From JAXGVG01 sp040773965 (GTDB lineage Bacteria; Pseudomonadota; Alphaproteobacteria; UBA9219), in assembly GCA_040773965.1 (NCBI GenBank), contig JAXGVG010000091.1, positions 1-7,839 of the forward strand: a DNA stretch of 7,839 nucleotides, in the 5' to 3' direction. The notes under the pieces were generated by a model that was not told where the DNA came from, searched no databases, and worked only from the letters and a program-made list of their open reading frames with translations. How positions within the stretch are numbered: position 1 is the stretch's first letter; every line of letters begins with the position of its first letter. A program made the translations under genes and the position numbers. Shown piece after piece: positions 1 through 5,614 of the stretch.

Positions 1-1341
1 CGCCTTTTTCCAGTTCTCGATCCCTTTCACCTCGACGCGGTAAAGCAGTTTGAGAAACGCGCCGATAACGGAAAAAGGCAGCAGCTTGCATATATATAAG
101 GAGACGATCGCGTTCATGACGGCAGCGGCCAAAAAGATCCCGGGAATCGTGATGCCGAGCTTGATCAACGCCACGGCCAGGCCCGCCGCCGCCACCATGA
201 ACAGGGCGTTCATGAGGTTGTTGCTGGCGATCGCCCGCGCGCCGTGTTCGGGATCGGCCCTGATCTGCAACAACGCATAAAGCGGCACGATATAAATGCC
301 GCCGCAAATGGACAGGCCCAGAAGATCGATCAGGATGGGCGGGCCGAAAGGCTGTTGCAGGAAAGCCGCCACACTGAACAAGGGACTTTCGGCAGGAAGA
401 ACGATGCCGCGGCTGACGCGATAAAGGTCGATGGCGAAAAGCGTCATGCCCAATCCGCCCAACGGCACATGCGTCGCCCGCACCATTCCCTTGATAAGCT
501 TGGCGCAAAGAAGCGAACCGGTCGCGATGCCGACGGAGAACGTTACGAGGAACAGCGTCACGACATGTTCGTCCGCGCGCAGAACGTCTTTCACGAACGG
601 CGAGAACTGCGCGAGATAAAGCGCGCCGATGAACCAGAACCACGAGATGCCGAGAATGCACAGAAACTCGTCGCGACGCTTCCGGCTGTAACCGAGCATG
701 TTGATCGTCTCGCGCCACGGGTTCCAGGCCAGCTTCATGTCCGGCAGCGGCGCGGGCGCGGAGGGAATCCGGCGGCTGCTCAGATAACCGGCAAAGGCGA
801 GAACGAACATGATGACGGGAACCCAAACGCTTCCGCCGGTCTTCAGAATGAGCACCCCGCCGAGTATCGTTCCGCCCAGAATGGCCAGAAACGTTCCCGC
901 GTCAACGTAGCCGTTGCCGGCGATAAGCTCTTCCTCTTTCAGGTGCTGGGGAAGAATCGCGTATTTGACGGGGCCGAAAAAAGTCGAGTGGAGTCCGAAA
1001 CCGAACAAGGTCAAAAAGAGAATGGGAAGACTGCCGAGATAAAAACCGATGCCCCCCACGACCACCAACGCCATTTCGGCGAGCTTGACCCAGCGCGCCA
1101 CCTTCGCCCGGTCGATCTTGTCCGAAAGCTGGCCCGACAGATAGGAGAACAGCAGCATCGGCAGCGTAAAAAGACCGAAAGCCACATTCACAAGCTGCGC
1201 CGAATAGGCCGGATCGTTCGCCGCGAGATGATAGGTTACAAGAATGACCAGCGCGTTTTTGTACATATTGTCGTTGAACGCGCCCAGAAATTGCGTGACA
1301 AACAACGGAAAAAATCGTTTCGACGTAAACATCGCGCTCAT
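1..1341 (-). CDS. MFS transporter domain of an LplT-Aas-type fused lysophospholipid transporter/acyltransferase (3' part outside window)
   Basis: The frame is open for 447 codons from ATG at 1341 to the window edge, with no stop. Residues 1-27 contain the FNDN motif (22-25) typical of LplT-like transporters, and about a dozen hydrophobic segments follow. MFS motif A is visible at residues 68-80 (LSGQLSDKIDRAK). After the last membrane segment, residues 434-447 read YRVEVKGIENWKKA, which resembles the opening of a PlsC-type acyltransferase domain. The known fusion of this kind joins an inner-membrane lysophospholipid flippase to 2-acylglycerophosphoethanolamine acyltransferase and often an AMP-binding acyl-ACP synthetase, re-acylating lysophospholipids; the two enzyme domains would lie beyond base 1. 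The start is supported by GGAAAGGA just upstream; ATG at 1332 is an in-frame alternative. The gene is divergent from a TetR gene and shares its operator region, so TetR repression is likely. A 381-codon open frame on the other strand is its antisense shadow. The MFS call is firm; the fusion is inferred from the last few residues. Confidence 0.88.
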   Translation of the reverse strand, partial: MSAMFTSKRFFPLFVTQFLGAFNDNMYKNALVILVTYHLAANDPAYSAQLVNVAFGLFTLPMLLFSYLSGQLSDKIDRAKVARWVKLAEMALVVVGGIGFYLGSLPILFLTLFGFGLHSTFFGPVKYAILPQHLKEEELIAGNGYVDAGTFLAILGGTILGGVLILKTGGSVWVPVIMFVLAFAGYLSSRRIPSAPAPLPDMKLAWNPWRETINMLGYSRKRRDEFLCILGISWFWFIGALYLAQFSPFVKDVLRADEHVVTLFLVTFSVGIATGSLLCAKLIKGMVRATHVPLGGLGMTLFAIDLYRVSRGIVLPAESPLFSVAAFLQQPFGPPILIDLLGLSICGGIYIVPLYALLQIRADPEHGARAIASNNLMNALFMVAAAGLAVALIKLGITIPGIFLAAAVMNAIVSLYICKLLPFSVIGAFLKLLYRVEVKGIENWKKA

Positions 1342-1357
1342 GGCGAATCCTTTCCAC

Positions 1358-1386
1358 TTGACAATGGGCCAATTATACCCCATAAT
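1358..1386 (+). promoter_or_regulatory. Sigma70-like promoter of the tetR gene
   Basis: TTGACA (1358-1363, perfect -35) and CATAAT (1381-1386, 5 of 6) are separated by 17 bp. The predicted start of transcription, around 1393, falls at the centre of the first palindrome. This promoter occupies almost the same DNA as the leftward promoter, so the two should also compete for RNA polymerase. Confidence 0.68.
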
Positions 1387-1400
1387 TGAACAATGTTCAA
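1372..1400 (-). promoter_or_regulatory. Sigma70-like promoter of the transporter/acyltransferase gene
   Basis: On the minus strand a -35 TTGAAC (1400-1395) is followed, after exactly 17 bp, by a perfect -10 TATAAT (1377-1372). The predicted start of transcription is near 1365, about 24 bp upstream of the ATG at 1341. The -35 box is the right arm of a palindromic operator, so a bound repressor would block it directly. Confidence 0.68.
1386..1400. promoter_or_regulatory. Palindromic operator 1 (TetR-type)
   Basis: TTGAACA-A-TGTTCAA is a perfect 15-bp inverted repeat centred on 1393. It touches the -10 box of the rightward promoter and contains the -35 box of the leftward one. Palindromes of this size next to a divergent tetR are the usual site of autoregulation. 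The cognate regulator is inferred from position only. Confidence 0.75.
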
Positions 1401-1408
1401 TATGATTC

Positions 1409-1421
1409 TGAACACTGTTCA
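1409..1421. promoter_or_regulatory. Palindromic operator 2 (TetR-type)
   Basis: TGAACA-C-TGTTCA repeats the core of operator 1 with only the central base changed. Its centre (1415) is 22 bp from that of operator 1, about two helical turns, so two repressor dimers could sit on the same face of the DNA. It lies in the 5' leader of tetR, ahead of the AGAGG ribosome binding site at 1427-1431. Confidence 0.72.
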
Positions 1422-1437
1422 TATATAGAGGTTGACC

Positions 1438-2037
1438 ATGGCGCGCCGCAAGGACCACTCGCCGGAAGAACTGAAAGGGCTCATCCGCGCGGCCGCCCAA
1501 AATATCATAAATACCAAAGGGTTGAAAGGCCTGACCGCCCGTTCGCTGGCCCGGCAGGTGGGGTATGCGCCCGGCACCATCTACAACGTCTACAAGGACA
1601 TGGACGCCCTCATCGCCGAAATTAATTTTGTAACCCTCGACCGGCTCCAAAAGGCCTGCCTGTCGCGGATCGAGGGCATGCCCCCTTCGTTCGCGAAAGT
1701 TCGCGCGCTCGCTTACGCCTATGTGGACTTTGCCCATGACAATGCGCGCGCATGGGAATCGATTTTCACCCGTCCGCGGAAGGCGTCACGACCGGCCCGC
1801 CTCTCCAAAGCCTACCGGCAAAAGCTGCTGGACCTTTTCCTGATGATCGAAACGGTTTTGAAGGAATGCCTGAAGGCTCCCTCTTCCAAAGCCCACAGCG
1901 ATGCGCGCCTCTTATGGGCTTGCCTGCATGGAATAACTTTATTGACGCTCGACGGGCGGCTGCAATTAATTGGAATCCCGGAACATCGGGCCATGATCGA
2001 AAATCTGCTTAAGAATTATTTTGGGACAGACAGATAG
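1438..2037 (+). CDS. TetR/AcrR-family transcriptional regulator
   Basis: This is a 199-residue protein of normal TetR length. The N-terminal helix-turn-helix spans about residues 12-58, with recognition region LTARSLARQVGYAPGTIYNV (32-51), the standard TetR pattern ending in a YxxYKDMDALI-like segment. The C-terminal ligand domain contains WACLHGITLL, reminiscent of the WHG-type TetR C-terminal domain; the ligand cannot be read from sequence. ATG at 1438 is chosen over the TTG at 1432 because AGAGG (1427-1431) sits 6 bp before the ATG and would be too close to the TTG. The divergent neighbour is a transporter/acyltransferase, so the effector may be a fatty-acyl or lysophospholipid compound; that is inference. 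Two palindromes upstream are its probable binding sites and imply autorepression. Confidence 0.9.
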   Translation: MARRKDHSPEELKGLIRAAAQNIINTKGLKGLTARSLARQVGYAPGTIYNVYKDMDALIAEINFVTLDRLQKACLSRIEGMPPSFAKVRALAYAYVDFAHDNARAWESIFTRPRKASRPARLSKAYRQKLLDLFLMIETVLKECLKAPSSKAHSDARLLWACLHGITLLTLDGRLQLIGIPEHRAMIENLLKNYFGTDR

Positions 2038-2267
2038 ATAGGTTAAGAATCAGAATTCATTCGCATGCTCACTTACCTTTTTTAAATAACCAACTGTTTC
2101 AATGTTTTTTCTTGTCTTCCTTCGTTTTTTTCTGTTAGTCTTCCGGCTTTGTTGCTCAAAACACCCTGTTCCATGGAGCATCGCATGCAAACGATTATGA
2201 CGCGCCGAGGTCGAGTTAGCCTGATGGCCTTGAACCTTTTCGAACTCCAGCGTTGGATCGTATCGAC

Positions 2268-3704
2268 ATGCGGTATTTATCAACACGCGGCGGCGCACCC
2301 GCGGCCAGCTTTCAGGATATCCTTCTTGAAGGACTAGCCCCCGACGGCGGCCTTTATGTTCCCGAGGCATGGCCTCAGTTTTCCCTGAACGAAATCGAAT
2401 CTTTCGCGCGCATGCCTTATGCGTCCCTTGCGGCGGCGGTTCTGGCGCGTTTTGCGCCGGACATTCCGCCGGAAATCCTCCGCAAACTGACGCAAAAAGC
2501 CTATTCCCCTGCCATCTTTTGCCACGCGCGGCCCGGCTCGGACACGCAAAAGATTTTTCCGTTAAGGCCATTGGACAAAGGCTTGTCGCTCCTGGAATTG
2601 TCGAACGGGCCCACGCTCGCCTTTAAGGACGCCGCAATGCAATTGATGAGCTATTTGCTGTGCCGGGCGCTTGGCGAGGAGAAAAAGACTCTCACCATCC
2701 TCGGCGCCACGTCCGGCGACACGGGCAGCGCCGCCATACAGGCGCTGCGCGGCAAACCCGGCCTGCGCGTCGTCATGCTGTCGCCCGCAAGCCGCATGAG
2801 CGTTTTCCAGCGCGCGCAAATGTACGCCGTGTACGACGAAAACGTCATGAACGTGGCCGTTCGCGGCACGTTCGACGACTGTCAGGACCTCGTTAAAGCC
2901 CTGAACGCCGACGCCGCATTCAAGGCCAAACACCGCCTTGGCGCGATCAATTCGATCAACTGGGCGCGCATCGCGGCGCAAACGGTTTATTACTTCGCGG
3001 CCTATCTTCAGGCGGCGGAGAAAACCGGCCAGCCCGTTTCCTTCGCCGTGCCCAGCGGCAATTTCGGCAACGCCTACGCCGGCTACGCGGCTAAACGAAT
3101 GGGGTTGCCGATTGAAAGAATTGTGGTGGCCACGAACGAAAACGACGCGCTTCACCGCACGTTCATAACCGGCGCCTACGCGCCGCGCCTCAAGGCCCGG
3201 GCGACGTCGTCGCCCTCCATGGACATCACGAAAGCCAGCAATTTCGAGCGCGCCGTCTTCGACGCGGCGGGCCGGGACGGCAAACAAACGGCCGTTATCT
3301 GCAAAGCGTTCCAGCATACGGGCAAGATCGATTTCGCGAACGACCATCCCGCCGTTTGGGACAAGCTTCGCGCGCTGGGCTTCGTTTCGTCTTCCGGCAC
3401 GCATCTGGACCGGCTGGATCTTATTCGGGAAGCCTACAAACGCTGGGGCGTTCTCATCGACCCGCACACGGCCGACGGGCTGAAAGGCGCCTTGTCCTAT
3501 CACAAGCCCGGCGAACGCATGGTGGCTCTTGAAACGGCCCAGGCCGTGACGTTCGAAAAAACGATCGTCGAGGCGTTGGGCTTCAAGCCAAAACCGCCGC
3601 CCGGTCTCGAAGATTTGTTGTTCAAATCGCAAAACATGACGGTTATCGACCCGCGCGCGCAAACGCTTAAAACCCTTATCGACGAATGGAAGCTGCCATC
3701 ATGA
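2268..3704 (+). CDS. thrC: Threonine synthase
   Basis: This is a PLP enzyme converting O-phosphohomoserine to threonine, the last step of threonine synthesis in the cytoplasm. The 478 residues fit the family length. It opens with MRYLSTRGG and LLEGLAPDGGLYVPE, the conserved N-terminal domain. LSNGPTLAFKDAAMQ carries the PLP-binding lysine (Lys120). GATSGDTGSAAIQ is the phosphate-binding loop, and PSGNFGNAYAGY and SSSGTHLDRLDLI are further conserved blocks. ATG at 2268 is used because the family starts at MRYLSTRG; the upstream TTG at 2253 would add five unconserved residues. The ribosome binding site is weak, and a poor TTGAAC/TTGGAT promoter (2231-2259) would give an almost leaderless message. 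The 230 bp between tetR and thrC are T-rich on the plus strand with no convincing terminator. The stop TGA (3702-3704) overlaps an ATG at 3701, suggesting that a translationally coupled downstream gene was once present and has been lost. Confidence 0.96.
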   Translation: MRYLSTRGGAPAASFQDILLEGLAPDGGLYVPEAWPQFSLNEIESFARMPYASLAAAVLARFAPDIPPEILRKLTQKAYSPAIFCHARPGSDTQKIFPLRPLDKGLSLLELSNGPTLAFKDAAMQLMSYLLCRALGEEKKTLTILGATSGDTGSAAIQALRGKPGLRVVMLSPASRMSVFQRAQMYAVYDENVMNVAVRGTFDDCQDLVKALNADAAFKAKHRLGAINSINWARIAAQTVYYFAAYLQAAEKTGQPVSFAVPSGNFGNAYAGYAAKRMGLPIERIVVATNENDALHRTFITGAYAPRLKARATSSPSMDITKASNFERAVFDAAGRDGKQTAVICKAFQHTGKIDFANDHPAVWDKLRALGFVSSSGTHLDRLDLIREAYKRWGVLIDPHTADGLKGALSYHKPGERMVALETAQAVTFEKTIVEALGFKPKPPPGLEDLLFKSQNMTVIDPRAQTLKTLIDEWKLPS

Positions 3705-3708
3705 CGGT

Positions 3709-3888
3709 ATGGACAAACATAACCCTCGCCCAGGCGAACGACTGGCTGGCCATAGCACTATTGCAACGACCATGGATCTCTATTCTCGCGTCACAACCAC
3801 AATGCAAAACGATGCCGCTTCTATGCTCGACAGCGCATTGCGATTTGCTATAAAGTCCAGGCATAGTAAAATGCCCCAGTCTGGATAG
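3709..3888 (+). pseudogene. C-terminal remnant of a tyrosine recombinase (phage-type integrase)
   Basis: The 59-codon frame contains ERLAGHSTIATTMDLYSRV followed by a helix rich in small residues (NDAASMLDSALRFA). This matches the end of phage-type integrases: the GH box, the nucleophilic tyrosine (Tyr25 of the fragment) in MDxYSxV, and the C-terminal helix. Intact integrases are about 300-400 residues, so some 85% is missing, including the catalytic arginines. Similarity appears to begin near codon 5 (NPR), and there is one extra alanine before GHST, which suggests decay. The ATG at 3709 is probably fortuitous. The fragment begins at the end of thrC and ends 72 bp before a tRNA-Arg gene, which fits an old integration scar, although integrases of tRNA-targeted islands more often lie beyond the tRNA 3' end. 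Confidence 0.72.
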
Positions 3889-3960
3889 CGAAATGAGTTC
3901 TGTAGCAAAACTCGTATCGGCTCACCGCGCCAAGAGGTAACTGGTTGTTTTTGCTGTCAA

Positions 3961-4037
3961 GTCCCCGTAGCTCAGCAGGATAGAGCATCGGTTTCCTAAA
4001 CCGGGGGTCGGAGGTTCGAATCCTCTCGGGGACGCCA
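3961..4037 (+). tRNA. tRNA-Arg (anticodon CCU)
   Basis: The 77-nt gene folds completely. The acceptor GTCCCCG pairs with CGGGGAC, the D stem is GCTC/GAGC, the anticodon arm TCGGT-TTCCTAA-ACCGG shows CCT at the anticodon position, and the T arm is GGAGG-TTCGAAT-CCTCT. The discriminator is G and CCA is encoded. It reads rare AGG codons. tRNA-Arg(CCU) genes are common integration sites for islands, and mobile-element traces lie on both sides here. No second copy of its 3' end is visible in the window, so no att direct repeat can be defined. Confidence 0.96.
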
Positions 4038-4040
4038 TCG

Positions 4041-4075
4041 GGTTTTCTTAATAAGCGTAGCGCGTTTAGAAAACC
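4041..4075. repeat. Inverted repeat just after tRNA-Arg
   Basis: GGTTTTCT (4041-4048) and AGAAAACC (4068-4075) form a perfect 8-bp stem around a 19-nt loop. It starts 3 bp after the tRNA CCA and could help end the tRNA transcript, but it has no following T-run and the loop is large. It could equally be part of a mobile-element scar. Confidence 0.4.
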
Positions 4076-4080
4076 TTATG

Positions 4081-4108
4081 TCCGCCGAAGCCTTGCGGCG
4101 CAGGCGGA
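4081..4108. repeat. REP-like palindromic repeat, copy 1
   Basis: TCCGCC (4081-4086) pairs with GGCGGA (4103-4108), and an alternative inner stem CGCCG/CGGCG is possible. The internal string CCGAAGC-TT-GCG recurs in the repeat at 5191-5227, so both seem to be members of one dispersed intergenic family. Confidence 0.5.
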
Positions 4109-4126
4109 CTGCTGGCTAAAATCTTC

Positions 4127-4190
4127 CGTTCCGGACACATAGTATACAAAACGTTCCGGACACATAGTATACAAAACGTTCCGGACACAT
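4127..4190. repeat. 25-bp tandem repeat resembling a transposon end
   Basis: A 25-bp unit (CGTTCCGGACACATAGTATA plus CAAAA) occurs at 4127-4151 and identically at 4152-4176. A third copy (4177-4190) keeps the first 14 bp and then diverges to GGGTTACA. Read in reverse, the repeated core is TGTGTCCGGAACG. Clustered motifs of this kind are seen at the ends of some DDE-type insertion sequences as transposase binding sites. No transposase gene lies beside it, so this would be a solo end. The identification as an IS end rests on recollection of similar sequences and is tentative. Confidence 0.55.
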
Positions 4191-4245
4191 GGGTTACACT
4201 TTCCATCGCCCATTCGCCAACGAACGAACGCCGCAAGGGACTCTC

Positions 4246-4518
4246 ATGACACGAACGGTCTGTAAAACGATGAGCTATGGCTTCATGCATTTGAGCATCG
4301 CCATACTGGTCGCTTATCTTTTAAGCGGAAGCTGGAAAGTTGCGCTCGCCATCGGCCTGGTTGAGCCGTGCTGCCAAACCATCGCCTTTTTCTTCCACGA
4401 GCGCCTGTGGCACAGGCTCGAGAAAAAATGGTCTCGAAAAGATTATCACGACAGCGTCATCGACAGCGTTTCGCCGGCTACGCCGCTACTTGAGGACATC
4501 CTTCGGAACAAAACCTAA
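4246..4518 (+). CDS. DUF2061 small inner-membrane protein
   Basis: This is a 90-residue protein of unknown function. Two hydrophobic segments (about residues 9-27 and 31-50) flank GSWKVALAIGLVEP, and the second ends in FFFHERLWHRLEKKW. The GSW..AL.IGL.EP and HE..WHR signature is that of DUF2061, a family of predicted membrane proteins often found singly. The charged C-terminal tail (about 55-90) should be cytoplasmic. ATG at 4246 is preferred over ATG at 4189 because AAGGGA (4235-4240) lies 5 bp before it and the conserved MTRTxxKTxSYG start begins there; the longer version would run into the tandem repeat. It converges on the methyltransferase gene, and the two coding regions overlap by 4 bp at their stops. 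Confidence 0.83.
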   Translation: MTRTVCKTMSYGFMHLSIAILVAYLLSGSWKVALAIGLVEPCCQTIAFFFHERLWHRLEKKWSRKDYHDSVIDSVSPATPLLEDILRNKT

Positions 4519-5090
4519 GCCTTCCGGTAAACGAACACTTTTTCCTGATGAAGATAAAGCGTTTTGACGCTTATCGTTTCCACAGGCTTCCAGCCGTCCT
4601 GCAACAGGAATTTATTCGAAACGATAAGCGTACCCGGCCGGGTCTCTTTATGAAGCTTTTCGCCCAGATTTTTCATCAAATAGGGAATGAGATACATGAC
4701 AACGGCATCGGCGCCCGAAAGATCGTAGTCGAAAAAGTTCATACGGAGATATTCCAGATTGTCGAGCCCGGCCCGGCGTTTCTGCCGGTTCGCCCACATG
4801 AAATTAAGCCGCGCAAGCTCAATGCCTTTCACTTTCGCCCGAGGAAGAGCCTTCGCGATCTCGCGCGTGAAAAGGCCGTTGCCGGACCCCAGATCGACGA
4901 TCGTATAAGGCGCTCCTCCGCGCGCCTCAAAATCGTCTTTCAGCAATTGGATGATTTTCTTCCGGATGGCAGGCGCCGTCCGGAAGTTGGGAATGTTTTT
5001 GTGAAAAACGATGTTGTAGGCCTGAAGCGCCAGAAGCGAAACAAGCGCCAAAAACATCACGGCGCTGAAGCTGTTGAGAATGGCTGTCAA
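4515..5090 (-). CDS. Membrane-anchored class I SAM-dependent methyltransferase (FAM173/ATPSC-KMT-like)
   Basis: The product has 191 residues. A single hydrophobic helix (about 8-28) is followed by a Rossmann-type methyltransferase fold: motif I VDLGSGNG (65-72), acidic Glu91 ending strand 2 (VKGIEL), Asp121 after strand 3, and a motif IV region YLIPYLMKNL (133-142). One N-terminal membrane helix, a minimal catalytic domain and a YLIP/GVP-like motif IV is the layout of the FAM173 family, whose mitochondrial member methylates a lysine of the ATP synthase c subunit. A bacterial homologue might modify a membrane-protein lysine; this is inference. The TTG at 5090 is used as start because it keeps the whole membrane helix, has GGGGG a few bases upstream, and no ATG or GTG lies between it and the upstream in-frame stop. 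GTG and ATG at codons 11-12 would cut into the helix. The stop is TAG at 4517-4515. Confidence 0.78.
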   Translation of the reverse strand: MTAILNSFSAVMFLALVSLLALQAYNIVFHKNIPNFRTAPAIRKKIIQLLKDDFEARGGAPYTIVDLGSGNGLFTREIAKALPRAKVKGIELARLNFMWANRQKRRAGLDNLEYLRMNFFDYDLSGADAVVMYLIPYLMKNLGEKLHKETRPGTLIVSNKFLLQDGWKPVETISVKTLYLHQEKVFVYRKA

Positions 5091-5190
5091 AGGGAACCCC
5101 CGTCGGCAAGAAACCGTGCATCAATGTAAGACCGGGATTTTTTCGTGTAAAGCGTTTCGGCCCGGGAGAAAAACCGGAGATGTGAACCTG

Positions 5191-5227
5191 TCCTCCGACT
5201 TGTCCCCCGAAGCTTTAGCGAGGAGGA
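5191..5227. repeat. REP-like palindromic repeat, copy 2
   Basis: TCCTCC (5191-5196) pairs with GGAGGA (5222-5227). Inside lies TGTCCCCCGAAGCTTTAGCG, which aligns with the interior of the repeat at 4080-4108. It sits about 100 bp upstream of the methyltransferase start and about 45 bp from the next palindrome. Confidence 0.45.
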
Positions 5228-5272
5228 AGGCGGGGATCCCATTTGGTTAGGGAAGGATTAAGTAAATGCGTC

Positions 5273-5351
5273 ATCCCCGCGAAAGCGGGGATCCAGCGGC
5301 CCGCGTCTGCGGGCCATATGACTCAAACGCTCGCTATCGTTCGCGCTGGAT
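5273..5351. repeat. Composite palindromic intergenic element
   Basis: Three nested structures are visible. ATCCCCGC-GAAA-GCGGGGAT (5273-5292) is a perfect 8-bp stem with a GAAA tetraloop. GGCCCGC-GTCT-GCGGGCC (5298-5315) is a perfect 7-bp stem. ATCCAGCG (5291-5298) pairs with CGCTGGAT (5344-5351) across the interval. The GTCATCCCCGCGAAAGCGGG core is a well-known dispersed intergenic repeat of proteobacteria and encodes a DPRFRGDD-like string when read through. Its right edge meets the broken end of the IS3-type orfA, so it either inserted there or marks the deletion endpoint. Confidence 0.72.
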
Positions 5352-5532
5352 TCCCCCCTCCCGTCTTCGTCCTTTTGGCCTCCGCCACGTCCATCCCGCC
5401 AAACTTCGCTTTCCAGTTGTAAAACGTCGCTGAGCTGATCCCATGCTCTCGGCACAGCTCCCCGGTCGGTCGGCCCGCTTCCTGTTCCTTCAAAATACGG
5501 ATAATCTGTTCTTCGCAAAACCGTTTCTTCAT
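5323..5532 (-). pseudogene. Truncated IS3-family OrfA (helix-turn-helix transposase subunit)
   Basis: The frame starts MKKRFCEEQIIRILKEQEAG and continues through CREHGISSATFYNWKAKFGG, the N-terminal DNA-binding domain of IS3 OrfA proteins. Similarity stops after about residue 57 (VAEAKRTKT), where intact OrfA continues with a leucine-zipper-like helix. The last 12 residues are encoded by the adjoining repeat. The remaining protein could bind IS ends but not catalyse transposition. Confidence 0.82.
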
Positions 5533-5598
5533 CGTCTGCTCCCTCCTTTGGGTTGCAGACTCTACTTCATTTTGGCGACATTTTCAGGGGGCAGGTCA
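5362..5598 (-). mobile_element. Truncated IS3-family insertion sequence (5' end only)
   Basis: The outer tip reads TGACCTGCCCCCTGAAAA on the minus strand from 5598, the type of terminal inverted repeat found in IS3-family elements of the IS407 group. A short leader with a strong AAAGGAGGG ribosome binding site and the start of orfA follow at 5532. Family identity is lost near 5362, where the palindromic element begins. orfB, which carries the DDE catalytic domain, and the right end are absent, so the copy cannot move by itself. No target-site duplication can be identified with only one end. Confidence 0.75.
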
Positions 5599-5614
5599 TT
5601 TTCGATAAACTGCG

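Noticed and set aside
244..1389. 381-codon open frame on the plus strand
   Set aside because: It is exactly antisense to the transporter gene, is crowded with Arg, His, Gln and Glu as expected for an antisense frame, and has no matching family pattern or ribosome binding site.
2038..2267. T-rich tetR-thrC spacer as a terminator or threonine attenuator
   Set aside because: The T-runs are not preceded by stable stems, and no short leader frame rich in Thr or Ile codons is evident.
2562..3662. 366-codon open frame on the minus strand
   Set aside because: It is the antisense shadow of thrC, whose conserved motifs run through the whole interval on the plus strand.
4041..4075. Inverted repeat after the tRNA as a standard Rho-independent terminator
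   Set aside because: The 19-nt loop, AT-rich stem and absence of a T-run make this weak; it is kept only as a repeat.
4548..5129. 193-codon plus-strand frame
   Set aside because: It is antisense to the methyltransferase and shows the biased composition of a shadow frame.
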